A stretch of 64,000 bases of DNA from positions 3,162,001 through 3,226,000 of the forward strand of contig JAJGBQ010000001.1 of the NCBI GenBank assembly GCA_022457065.1. The letters are read 5' to 3'. Positions 44,201 through 55,918 of this stretch are shown here, piece by piece (positions within the stretch are counted from its first letter, which is position 1; each line of letters opens with the position of its first letter). Below the pieces are notes generated by a model. The model worked only from the letters and a program-made list of their open reading frames with translations, had not been told where the DNA came from and ran no database searches. Origin of the DNA: Curvularia sp. ZM96 (lineage: Eukaryota; Ascomycota; Dothideomycetes; Pleosporales; Pleosporaceae). Made by a program: the position numbers and the translations under genes.

Positions 44201-45340
44201 AAAAAAGAGTGTGTGTATTAGGAGAAAAAAAGCTTCAATGCCTAGACTTTTCGGAGTATGGCTGTGAGTGTGAGAAATATAGACGCAGACAAAAACACGT
44301 GGGGACATATAGAGAACGTTTGCAAATGAATGCTAAGTAATGCAACCTTCTCCTTGCGTACTAGGAACCTTGTCATCATCGTCTCAATTATCATGCTTTG
44401 TCCCCCCATCTCCCCCCAAATACGGTACTTACGTCCCCAATTGTCCCTTACCACTCCCCGTTCTTTCGCAGTGCAAATAATAAGAAGCCATCACATTAGC
44501 ATTTTTGGAAAACGACGAATAAATACATGGTCCTTTTCTGTGTTCAGCAACTCCGCCTTGACAGAGCATGCCGTATGGACGCGTGTATACACTGGAAACC
44601 ACACGTGACAAAAAAAACCCCCAAAAAAAAACCAAGGGCTCCCGCGCGACAGGAATATAAACGGCGGTCGAGCCAGTGCAATCACGTGAGTAAGCAGCCT
44701 ACTCTTCCATATCACGAGAGAGGTACGTGAGAAAGAAAACATTTATATACTCTCACTGCACTGTCACCAATTTTCCCAAAATCAATTATGTCGATATAAA
44801 CAACGACACACATGTATTTCTCTACTCGCAATTCAAAAACACCCACAACTCACAACGCATGTCCAAAGGTCACCACTATCACCCACAGTATTACTCGTAA
44901 CCTCGAGATGAAAGAAAAAACAGTTATATTCAGCACCAACACACCTCCTTACCAATACCAGCCAACGGATATACATTTCCCCTTTTGTTTCTTGCTTCTG
45001 TGCTATCCTTCCTCTGCATTCATTAGGCCACCTTCAGCCTCCTCTCGCCTCTCCCCTCTCGCGCACATACATACACACAGACACACTCAGACACACACGC
45101 TAGGGATATATCGTCGCTAGTGACACCAAACCTCCTACTTCAAACGCTTTTTTCCTTTTCCTGCAACCAATCTCGCTTCAGTGCGCGAGACAGTGAACCA
45201 AAAACATGTTCTATTGCCTTTGTGACCTGCCGTATCGTCGTCAAGATTCCATATACCAAAAGACTATTGCTTCTTCCTCCCAAACATGTGACTTGTCAAG
45301 CATGATTGGATGCATCGTGTCCAGTCTCCATTGGAATGGC
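41222..45340. other. 4.1-kb gene-free region upstream of the cyclin-like gene
   Basis: Many short frames on both strands but none with a domain or plausible splicing. The stretch 41520-41620 is very C/G-rich; 43750-45120 is pyrimidine-rich with polyT/polyC runs and ends in an (AC)n tract near 45065-45105. It could hold a long 5' leader of the cyclin-like gene or a non-coding RNA; I cannot show either. Confidence 0.4.
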
Positions 45341-46247
45341 TTACTGAGCCTTCTTGGGGGCGGCACCAGGCTGGCCACCAACGTACCTGCGGATATCGGT
45401 GGCGTCGGCAGCCTGGCGGACGACAGTCTTGAAGGTACCCCAGCCCTGCTTGGCAGCGGGAGGAGTGCTCTGGTTGGCAAGCTGAGCGTCAATGCGAGCA
45501 GTGAGCTGGCTGATGGCGTCCTGAACAAAGCTGCTTTGCGCAACGCGAGCGCGGAAGAAGACAGTGTAGACGGCGAGCAGGATCCAGGAACCCCTCTGGA
45601 AGAGGAGGGCGGAACCGAAGACGCGGAACCAGAGGAAGATCTCGAGGAGCGCAACAAGCGTCATGGAGCTATCATAATACTCCTTGACAAACTTGCCAAT
45701 GGCCTCCGAAGCAGCTGATCCCTGCGGCTTGGCGCCAGACTGAGCAGCGGGTGGGGGCTGGATGGTGGGCAGCAGGTTGGAGCGCACATAGGTAGCGACG
45801 TGGAAAATAGAGTAGACGGAGAAGGGAAGGATAGCAAGCGGGATCTGGCGAGAGAAGAGCCATGTGAGAGCCATGACTAGGAATGGGTTAGCACGTGCTA
45901 CTGGTGACAGTCACAGTGCCGTGGAGGATTGCCGGGGACTTACTCAAGTACTGCACATTTTCATCGGTAGCGAGCGCAACAACACCGCTCTGCTTTCCTG
46001 CCCTCATGCGCGCGCGGTATGCCTTGTAGACGACAATGCCGTACGTGACACAGGCCGACAGAAAGGCGGTGCGGTAGGAGAAGGCAGCCCATCGCGAGGA
46101 AAAGTTGAAGGTAAGGTACGACAAGCCATAGCGCATCGTAGAGAGCAGCAGCGTAACATGTCCGGCGAACCAGGCAAACTGCAGAGTTTGCGCCAGGGCA
46201 GCAAGGCGCTCGCCCAAGGGCATCGAGGCGGGCGGTGGAGGGGCCAT
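45341..46247 (-). CDS. TMEM33/Pom33 (Tts1) family membrane protein
   Basis: Two exons, 46247-45944 and 45876-45341, with a 67-nt intron (GTAAGT...CCTAG), encode 279 aa. The protein begins MAPPPPASMPLGERLAALAQ. Membrane segments include FAWFAGHVTLLLSTMRYGLSY, YRTAFLSACVTYGIVVYKAY, MALTWLFSRQIPLAILPFSV and MTLVALLEIFLWFRVFGSAL. TLQFAWFAGH, the YRTAFL block and NVQYL are typical of the family, whose yeast and fission-yeast members shape ER tubules and help distribute nuclear pores. The soluble tail ends IRRYVGGQPGAAPKKAQ. Probably in the ER and nuclear envelope. Confidence 0.85.
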
Positions 46248-47305
46248 TGTTGAGATTTCGGCGGTTGTGGCAGCTGTCGTGTGTGCCTTTGTGGGCTACG
46301 TAATAGAGGGGTACTTGGGGACGTCAGCAACAAAGTAGAGAGAAGCGTGCAGCGTCCTCGATGCTGGACAACGTATGCTAAATTGCTGACAAGAATCGGC
46401 CAGCACTGTGGAAGAGTGGAGGTGCAATGTGTCCGGAACAGTGGCCGGGTTCAGCTGCAACAGTTGCTTGTGCCCGGCTTGAGGGACCCGCTCATGACAC
46501 TCTTTGAGGCTGGCTGGCGGGGTCGACTTACCGATATAGATAATGGATCCGGCGGCTCAGCAGGATTGGATGTTGGATGTTGCAAGCAGGATGTGAGCAG
46601 CGTATGTAGAGGGAGAGCAGAGCAACGGGGGGTGAGAGGCAGTCTTAGAAGGACGTGGAAGCAGAAAGCGGGCAGTAACCAGGCTGGGGAGGCGTTTTGG
46701 GGGTGACGACATGGCAGCGACAATTCCAGGCTGTGCAGGTGGGCGAGCACAAGCCGCCGGCTGGCCTCAGCACGCACCCGCACCCTGACGATCCCCTCAG
46801 CCGCCAGCAACGAACATCACGCCTGCCATCCACGGGTCCTTGTCCGCGTGCCGCCACCTCTGCTCGCTCAAGAACTACTAACTCACATACACATGCACCG
46901 TGTCTCCGTCGTTTACCCACAAATGAAATTGCCTAGTGTGATGGTCTGTAAAATACATGAAAAGAACATGTCCGACACTCCTCGCTCCAAACTACATCTG
47001 CCGAATACTAATAAATAGGAAATTGCCGAAAAAGACGCAAGGGAATCGGAAGGAGCGCAAAGACGTTGGTATCAATCAACAATCCGGACAACTGCACCAA
47101 GATGCGGCACGGGCATGTTCGCGTCCCAATGCCGCACCCCCGTGCATCGTCCCTTTTACCGATAGCACCCAGTGGTATCGTCGGCCGCATTATATTAAAC
47201 AAGGTTTGGTAACGTGGTGGGGAGAAGTGAGAAGGGCAATAGGGTCAGGCGTGATGCGTCCAGACCTGAGCAGGTCGAACCGTGTACGCGCCAATGTCTC
47301 GGCGC
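46248..47305. other. intergenic region
   Basis: 5' region of the TMEM33-family gene and 3' flank of the septin gene; no supported gene. Confidence 0.5.
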
Positions 47306-49025
47306 TTAGCGAAGCGAGAAACCCTTTCGCTTGCCCTTCTCCTCGATCGGCCGGCCGGACTCGATGCGTGCCTTCTTCTCCTCGAGTTCCTGTCGTTGCC
47401 GGTCCAGCTGGTCCTTCATCTCCTTGTGACGGGCGTACAGCTCTTCTTCGCTCTGGCGCAGCTTGCTTTCCTTCTCTTGTACCTTTTGCTGGAACACCAT
47501 CTTCATCTCCATCTCCATCTTCTGGAGCTTGGCCTCGTGCAGCGAACGCTCCTCCTCTTGCTTGACGGCCGGGTTGACCTCCTTGAAGACACTCGAGTCT
47601 TGCTGGATACCCATCTGTGCAAGCTTCTCCGAGCGGTAGTTCTCGTACAAGACGTTGTTGGTGTTCTCCTTGAGCTCCTCCATGTGGGTGCGGATGAGCA
47701 TCTGGCGGAGCTTGACAAAGTCGCAGTGCTCCTCGTTGTCAACCTCGACCACACCCCATGGGAGCGCACGTCCGCGGACCTTGCGGCCATCCACCGTGGT
47801 CACCTCGGTGTTGGAACCGACAACAGCAAAGGGCACCTTGGCCATGATCTCCTGGTTCTCGGCAATCGTCTCCTCGTCGTCAAGCTCATACCGGGGTCCT
47901 TCGAAGATCTGGATCTTGTGGTACGCAATGTCTGCAAGGATCTAGGCACGTTAATACAACCCTAGCACTGAAGTCCATGTGTCACTCACCCTCTTCTTGT
48001 AGTTATCAATTTCATCGTCCGTAACAGTGTCGGCCTTGGCAATGACAGGAATCAGGTTGACCTTGGTGTGGAGCTTCTTCATGACTTCAATGTCAATGGG
48101 CTTCAGGGAGTGGCCAGTGGGCTGGATAAAGTAGACGACCGCGTGGATGCGGTTGTCAACAATGTTCATGCGGTTGACCTTGTTCTCGGCATCCAAGTAG
48201 GCATCGAACCGTTGCTCAATGTTCTTGACAATGGGGTCCCAGGACTCATCGTTGTTGATGAAGTCGCCAAAGCCAGGTGTGTCGACAACAGTTAACCTCA
48301 GACGAACGCCGTTCTCCTCAATATCGGCGCTGATGGACTGGATCGAGACAGTCTTGGAAATGTCAAGGCTCGGGGGCTTGCGCTCCTTGGGCGGGTACAG
48401 CGAAGTGTTGAAGAGCGTGTTCACAAGGGTAGACTTTCCGAGTCCAGACTCGCCTGGAACGACACGTTAGCTCCGACCAACAATGCATTGCGGTATGTCA
48501 CACGTACCAACAACCATGACGTTGAAGTTGAATCCCTTGCGCACACTCTTGCGGTGCCACTGATTGGGCAGGTTGGCGAAACCAACGTAGCCTGTAAGCT
48601 TCCTGCGGACAATGTTCATGTCATTCGCCATGGCGGCAGCGGCCTTTGGGTTCTTGGCCGTGATGGTGTGAACCGCAGGGTTCGACCCGTTGAACGTCTG
48701 GTCCATTGGAAAGCCGCTCGCAGAAGCAGGAGGTGAAGGGGAGGCACGCGTGGGCGGCGCAGGAGAGGTAGCACCGTTGGAATCTGTATGGAGTGATCAG
48801 CCAGGGGTCCAGGGGAAATGGAAAAGCAATCCTGTCGGCCACGTCGACATCAACCCGCGACAGATCTGCATGGTGTTTGGTGCACAGCTTCCTCGATGCC
48901 GGTGCCCTGTGTGTAGATGTGTGTATATAGACATGTATCACTGGAGAGCCCGAGGGCTCACGGCCGGCAGGAAGCGGTCATGTCGCGGAATCGACGTGGA
49001 TGGACGGGGGCAGCTACGTACCCAT
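47306..49025 (-). CDS. CDC3: septin Cdc3/AspB
   Basis: Four coding exons, 49025-49022, 48783-48508, 48453-47990 and 47941-47306, encode 459 aa. GTPase motifs are GESGLGKST (G1), DTPGFGD (G3) and AKAD (G4). GYVGFANLPNQWHRKSVRKGF before G1 marks the Cdc3 group. The septin unique element and a C-terminal coiled coil (VQEKESKLRQSEEELYARHK...) follow. Septins assemble into filaments and rings at septa and growing tips. The first coding exon is only ATGG: it sits in a CCACC-ATGG context followed by GTACGT, and a 238-nt intron ends CATACAG before an in-frame Ser/Pro/Ala-rich segment. If that is wrong, translation would begin at ATG 48706 and give 433 aa. Other introns are 54 and 48 nt. Confidence 0.95.
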
Positions 49026-49908
49026 GGTGGAAATAAAGCAGGAGACGCAGGCAAAGTGTCGTCAAGTGAGGGACTCCTGTAGATGAGACGGCGTCAGCAG
49101 CAGTTCCAATGCCCGGAATGCGGTGGGCGTGCGTGTTGCTGCCAAACAAAAGTGACAACGCGGACCAGCCCAAAAGTGGACAAATCAGGTGGAGTGAGGA
49201 ATGCAGGCAAGAGCAACGTACCAGTTGGGGGGTAAGGGATGCTGTCGAGTGAGGGATGCACTCAAAGCAATGAATTGAAAAAAGGCCGGAGGCTGCGAAG
49301 AAAAATGGCGTGGTGTCCGGAGGCTGCGACGTTGGAAAGGGAAGTCGTGGTTGCCCGTCCGTCGCTGGATGGAGGAAAGGGGTCCGCACAGGGATGGGCG
49401 CGATTGGAGCAGCGCCAAAGCAATGTGCACTAGACCAAAAATCCCCGCGTCACCACCCGCAGAGCGTGCCGGCGTCGAAACCGGCTGGAAATAGAAGAGA
49501 AGAAAAAGAAAAAAGCAAGAGGAGGCGTAGAGTGGGAGACGCTCGGGTTGCCGATGGTAGGTTGCTACAAGAGCAGTGGACAGCTTTCACCTGCAGAGCC
49601 AGCAGCGTTTGTGCTCCGGTGCCTGGGCTGGATGCGGTAGTCGCGTAGCGTCGTGTCTCCACGAAGGGGAGCGTCACGTGATGCGAAACGAGGAGGGCAC
49701 GAGCATCGGCTCTTCTGCGCTGGCACTAAAGGATGTACATTTCACGGTCAATCACTGCGGTCCTATCGCGTGGCGCGACATGCACCTCGCACAGGTGTCA
49801 GATTACTACGCGTCGGCCCGTATGGCTTATGTATGCAAATCAAAGGGTATTCTGCGCGTCGCCAAAGCAAACAAAATCCAGCCCAACCCAACGCCCCAAG
49901 CAGTCGCA
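49026..49908. other. intergenic region
   Basis: 5' region of the septin gene and 3' flank of EXO70. No supported gene; 49440-49530 is purine-rich. Confidence 0.5.
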
Positions 49909-51833
49909 CTACGCAAAACTCGCCAGCGCCTTGTTTAGCTCCGTCTTGTCGTACTTGACATACTTGCCCTTTCCCTTGTCAATCTCCCGGTACCGGTCGT
50001 AGAACCGGTTGTACAGCGGCTCGATGATGTTCTGCACCTCCTTGGACAGCTGGTTCCGCACTTCCGGCTCCATTGCATATGATTTGTGCCTTGTAACCAG
50101 GTCTTCAAAGCTCGTGTTGAAATTCTTGAACTTCTCCTTGATTGCGTCCTTGTCCTTGGAGCTGAGCGACTTCACAATAGTCGCAGAGTCCGCACCACTC
50201 GACGTAGGCCGTTCCTTGGTACGGTTTGTATACTGCACATCAAGCAAGTAGCCAGACGGTTCTCGCCACGCTTCGAGGTACATGGCCGTGCCTTGCTTCG
50301 CCCAATCCGCTAGCTTCTTGGAGTAGCTCTCCATCAGAGGCGCTAGTTCCGACGACCGGATGATCCGCATAACAATGGCAATGTTATTCGCCATGAAGAT
50401 GCCCTGTAGATTCTTGCCTTTCAGTAGCATTTTTGCCTTCATGCTCAAGTTTTGTAGCAATGTGTCCACCGTGTCGCCCGCATAGGATCCGAATAGCTTC
50501 ACGCCGTCGGGCCCAACGTCCAACGTTGTCGACGAGTTGTTAGCCGAAGTTGAGTTCCACCCACCCTCACCCAACGATGCCAGAATAGAGGTAAGGGGTT
50601 CGAGGTAGTTGGTCATCTCTTGTAGGCGTCGCATCGTCTGTGTGGTGATCTCTACTGGGCCACCATCAATGGGCAGCGCAACCAGAGCCTGTGTGTTGGA
50701 CCTAGTGTCGTCGAGCATTTTACCCAATGACGTTTTGGATGTTTCACGGATCGGCTTCACGCTGTCGTAGATCTGATCCTTGAGCGCTCCTGTCTGCTTC
50801 TGAAGCCTCATCGACAATGCCCGTACCAGCCCACAAATCTCAAACCCCAGGAAACAGTCCGTCAGGATATTCTTCTGGATATGCCCATTCAGCTCGCGCA
50901 GCGTTTTACTAAAGTCCTGTAGAGCGACCTGACATGTTGATACGTAGACATCGCTCCATTCCTCCCGATCGAAAATGTAGTTCAAGTTGTCAAACTCGGC
51001 CACAAAAAGCCCTTCTATTGCCTGCACGTAGGTTCCCATGCCATTGGTACCCTTCTTGTACAGAGCGTCGGCCTGCACCTTCCGGGCTGTGCTAATCGAT
51101 GCTTGCATCAAGCTTCTGAGTGTGCTCTCCAGATATTCGCCCCGGACATCGGCATATATTCTTCGTGTGGGCGTCTGCGATAGATCGACCTGTGATGTTT
51201 GGGCAAACGTTTTCGAGATGTGGTTGTGGATACTGCGTAGGCTCCGCAGCTTGTCCTGCGCCATGCGTGGAAATGGATTCTCTGTACATGGTCAGACTGT
51301 CTCTGCTTGCGGCATACAACCAACTTACGCTTGGCGACATATTCAAGCGCCTGGACCTTTTCTCTACAACTGTCTTGTAGTATGCCTCGGAACACTTCCT
51401 CCAATTGCTTGTTGCCCAGTTTCAATAGTCCGCTAAGCTCTGTGATGGCTTGTTCGTTAGAGCGCAGGTTGGTGCGCTTGAGATCTAGCAGGTTGAGATT
51501 CGTTCGGTCGAGAGAAGCGATGTAGCTGTCCAGGTCTCCTCGTCCAGGACCGGCGCGAATGATCCTCTCCTCCTTGGCGCTCTCTTGCTTTGGCGCGCGA
51601 AGCCGCTCTATCGCATCAATGATGCGATCGACGTTTGTGTTTGCGATCTGCAGTTTTTGGGTGTTGCCATAGATTGGGCCGATGGCTTCCTGCACTGCCT
51701 TTCCGCTCGCATCCAGTCGATTGACAGACCCCTGGATTTTCTTTGTGATGGCCTTCATCTTTTCCATATTAGCGAAGAGCACTTCGACTTCCGCACTCTC
51801 CTCAAGGAGCGCGGTCCTACGTGGGGCGACCAT
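49909..51833 (-). CDS. EXO70: exocyst subunit Exo70
   Basis: Two exons, 51833-51329 and 51281-49909, with a 47-nt intron (GTAAGT...TACAG), encode 625 aa. The N-terminus MVAPRRTALLEESAEVEVLFANMEKM starts a long coiled coil, as in Exo70. The rest is helical rods with the family's C-terminal region: FKNFNTSFEDLVTRHKSY, then LSKEVQNIIEPLYNRFYDRYREI and a Lys-rich end (KGKGKYVKYDKTELNKALASFA), which contributes to PI(4,5)P2 binding in characterised members. Exo70 tethers secretory vesicles to the plasma membrane at sites of polarised growth. Length is normal. Confidence 0.93.
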
Positions 51834-52592
51834 GGCGATTGCTGGGGAGATTCGCGACTGCCTTGGACGCGTGGGCGGTGGTGAGAACAGCCCCTATTAT
51901 AACTAATTGATATGTATAAATGAAGCGAACATGAGTTGAAGTATTAAAATAAAGTAAATGAGGGGATGTCTAAAAGGAGAAGTCTCCGGAGTTGGCGTGC
52001 GATGGTATGTGAGGGGATGCTTGTGGAGAGCTGTCGTGGAGACGTTGCTATTCGGACCAGGGTCCGGCCTCGGGTCCCCGGACTGCAGAGGCCTGCTACG
52101 CCATGGCGGGACAATCATGGAGCTCTGCAAAACAGGCTATGCCTATCTGTCTCAGCACATCATGGCAAAAGGTACGCAACGCAAAAGACGCATTACGTAT
52201 GCATGGGTCCGAGCCGCAGCGGGACCGCGGGCAGCCGTTTCCTGACACCGCCAAAACCGCTGTTTGCGTCTCATCCACTTTTTGGCGGCGCGTAACTGCC
52301 TTAGTATTAGACACGACGAAAACGCGAAGTTTCAGAATAGTAAAATGGATAGATTTTGTGTCTTATGATACATTGTCTGTACTTATCGCAATGAAGAAGG
52401 AAAGCAATTGTCTAGAGGACTTGCAGATATTGTGCTTTTGGAAAAGACTGCCAGAGTGTAGAGCCGTGGATGTAGCCCGCTTGAATTCCGTCAAAGTGCA
52501 GATTCATGATAAAGTGTCCGAAAAAAAGGCATAGGCAGTTCCAAACAGAAGGACAACCAAAATAAGTATAAGTATCTCAATGCAAATCAGAA
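51834..52592. other. intergenic region
   Basis: 5' region of EXO70 and 3' flank of the GTPase gene; no supported gene. Confidence 0.5.
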
Positions 52593-55300
52593 CTAGGACT
52601 CTTCGTGCTTGACCTTCTTTTCAATATGCTCATCCGCTTCGTTCTCGAAACGGCTCTGAATTTCTCGGAGGTCAACATCAAAGTCAGCGAGCAGCCTTGT
52701 GAGCTCGCTACGGGCATAAGAATGCTCTACAGTCGTATAAGAAGCGGTTTGGAGGAATTGTTTAGTGGTATTCAAGAAGCCGTTGAGCTGGTCGATTGTA
52801 TCGTCGATGAAGGTATCGCAGTCTGCCTCCCAGCGTTTTCGTTGCTGCACTTGGATGAGCTTCTTAATCTTCTTTATCAGTGGTCGAAGACCGGTGTTGG
52901 ATCCCTTGATGATAGATGTACAGAGGACTTTGCGCTGTCTGCTGTAGGTTCCGCTACCGAAATGCACTAGCTCGCGGTCCAAAGCGCGGTCGTAGCAGAT
53001 CTTCATCTCCTTGGCTATGGGACAGTATATGTCGATCTCGGTCGTGAAGTATAGAAGAGTTTCGGCGAGAGAATCTCGTAAGTTTGTGAGAAGCGTGTTT
53101 TGAATTCCTTCGAGGCGTTGGCGGGCAAGACGCAGCTCCTCAGTAACTTTATGCTTGAGCGCGAGCTCCGCCGAGGATCCATCTATCGCCAGTCGAGTCC
53201 TGAGCAAAAGGGCTTTGACTGGCTTGAAAATAGATTGAGCTAAGTCTTCGGCTTTGACATCCATATCCTCGTACCACCTATCGAGGTGCTTCTCCATAGT
53301 ACTAAGCAGCTCGGCATTCATGTTACATCCATGATACTTGCCGTTCACCGGGATGCCATTCTCACGGAGCATTTTCGCAAATCCTGACGCATATATGAGT
53401 GGATGTGTCCATACCTTCTCCGTCAAGTATTCTATGCTGCTAATAATGTCTTGCTCGTCATGGCCAGACCAAGGCGTCCCTAAAAGCTCGTATGATAGTT
53501 CGTCGGAACAGTTTTTAAGGTCACCCCGGAGTGACTGGATCTGTTTTCCCAGTTCGCATCGCATCGCTGCATATGTCTCATCGTCCAGATGATTCTCTAG
53601 GGGGCGCGAGGCTTCTTTACGCAGTTCTACCAAATCTCTGTGGACATGATCATGGTAGTTTTGATAATTGGTTGCTGCCGGTAGCTTCGCCATGAAGTTT
53701 CTCACCTCAAGGATGCCTGCTGTCTTCTCGTCAAGAATACCTGTCCCTTTCCAGCGAGGATTCCTTGCCCTTGTATGAGCCAGTGCTGATACTGAGAATA
53801 CTCTGATTCCCTTGGAATTCATCAGCTTCTGGACGTTTGCTGTTTCGTACTTGATATATGCAATGGTAGCCTCTCTATGGACTTGGTCCAAGAGGGCTGA
53901 AATGGTGGCAACATCTGCGCCATCTCTGCAATCCGGGTCTTCATCCTTTTTCAGGTCGTCACTAATTTCCGAGTCTTCAATCTTTTCCAGGCGCTCTTTC
54001 AAAGACGGAAACGGAGCCTCGTTGATATCACGTATTTGTGTACCCAAGTTGTCCTCATTAATGAGCTCCTGGAACATAAAGTCAGAAAAGAATCTGGAAA
54101 AAGCGGTCAGAAGCCTACATCTGATTTGTTCATCACAAGGATAGTCTTATTAGCCCCCTTCAGGTGGATCGACCGGTTTATGTACCGCTCTTGCAATACG
54201 CTGGTTTGGAGGCGCGCGAAGGGGGCAACGATTATTTCAAAGTCGGCCTCCCTTCGAAAGTTATTAATAACTGCTTCGCGCAGTTGGCTCGTATCACCAT
54301 ACCCTGTTATGTCGGCATTTTCTCTCGTGAAACTGCTGACAGACTTACCAGGCAGGTCAAAGAGGCGTAGACCGTGGCGCAGAAGTATATGTCCAGTCGC
54401 GATCGTTACTGCCTTTACGAAAGGCCATAGTTCCTTGATGACAGTAGTCTCCCTCCAGAGTTTGTTGTCATGAACATTAATGCAGCACGCTTTCCGTGTC
54501 TCGAGGTTAAATTCTTTCTTCTCTTTAGCCATTTCTGCGAATTTAGACAGCACCTTCTCATAACATGTATCGAAAAAGTCTCCCTCTTGAACGTTGGTAT
54601 GATGAAGCTGCTCCTCGAGCCACTCTCTGGTTTTAATGCATTTTCGAACATTAAAAACGATTTCAAAGAACTCCTTGGCAGTGACGGCACCCCGAGAACT
54701 CGCATTCGAAAATTTCTGCGCTGGTAGCTGAACCTTTTCATCCTCATCCTCATCCTCAACCTCGTCTTCATCTTCACCATCATCATCTTGTAAAGATTCG
54801 CGAGCTTTTTTGCGGACAGGATTGACCTCGGTCCAGTGATTAATCTGCTCTTTGATGATATGCCTTATCTCTTTTTCGTTCAGAAACTCAACAGTGAGAT
54901 CGCTCAGATTGGTCTGGTCGGAAGCTCCCTTTTTGTGTTCCAGTATGGTTGCATACGCTGTGCACGCCTTGGAAGAACCCGATCGATCCAGTAATCCTCG
55001 ATCCAACAGGGCATTGATGACAGTACTTTTCCCAGTACCCTGCTCTCCCAGTATCGCTACATTGAACTGTCTGATATCGGGTAGTTTTCTCTTCCTGTTG
55101 ACAGCATCGATCACGTCTTGAAAGCGCGAATCGATGCCGGTATACTTTTGGAGTGGAGCTGCCAGCTTGTCGCACATGTTTTCGACCATCCTCACGATTT
55201 CATCTGGATTGATTGCGTACCAAGGTTCCTGCAGCAGTTCGTCATCGTCAATAGTAGAACCCTGTAATTCCTTGAAACCTCGTTTCTGTGAAGACGTCAT
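52593..55300 (-). CDS. dynamin-like large GTPase (nuclear GTPase SLIP-GC-like)
   Basis: Two exons, 55300-54119 and 54068-52593, joined across a 50-nt intron (GTAGGC, CTGAC branch, TTCCAG), encode 885 aa. GTP-binding motifs are GEQGTGKST (G1), DLPG (G3) and NKSD (G4, split from the following LINEDN by the intron). An acidic run (DDDGEDEDEVEDEDEDEK) lies between G1 and G3. The second half is helical, with charged coiled-coil segments. The arrangement fits the dynamin-N/SLIP-GC group, common in filamentous fungi in several copies, of unknown role. The open frame continues 165 codons upstream to ATG 55795, but I place the start at MTSSQKRGF (55300), which follows a CA-rich leader. Confidence 0.8.
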
Positions 55301-55918
55301 GCTGCGTTGGTGTGGTGGTGTCTCTGCGCGTACTTGCTGCAGTGGAAATGTAGATGTATGTCTAGTAGTCCAATGTCTGAGTAGGTTACCGAAAAGAAAT
55401 TGAGTGTAGAGAGAAGCCAAGAGAGTAGCAAGTATGAGGGAAGGAAGGGCTAAATAGCTCACAGAGTGAGAGAAAGCATCATGCAAGTGAAGCCACCAAG
55501 GGGTGAGAGACCACCCATAGATCGCTGTTGGCGACCTGCCTATGGTGAGTAAAACATAATGAGCTGCAGTAACAAGTGAGAGAAGCCATGCGCCTCTGGC
55601 CAACGGAAATCGTTGACATAGAGGCTGTTCATAGAACTGCTGTTGTGGCGTGCTGTCAACTAAGATCACGTGCAGTGGGTGAAGACAAGGGTGTGTTCTG
55701 GCCAGGCATGGGTGTTCCTGCATGGCTTGGCATACGCCATACGGATCGTCATTCGATCGGTACGATCCCGCAACGGGTTTGTGGGATTTTGGCATGCGCG
55801 ACTCGTCATGTTGAGGGCGTCCCCATCAGCCCAGCCATGGTGGGCTGCTCCATGCAGATATTGCGCATGATCCCACCTCTGCGATACACACACACTCCAT
55901 TCTCCACCATCTTCGCGC
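55301..55918. other. divergent region between GTPase and phospholipase genes
   Basis: Shared 5' region. On the - strand it is open in phase with the GTPase gene as far as 55795. Confidence 0.45.

Noticed and set aside
45060..45110. (AC)n tract as a possible telomere or element end
   Set aside because: A simple microsatellite in a promoter-like region with no structure around it.
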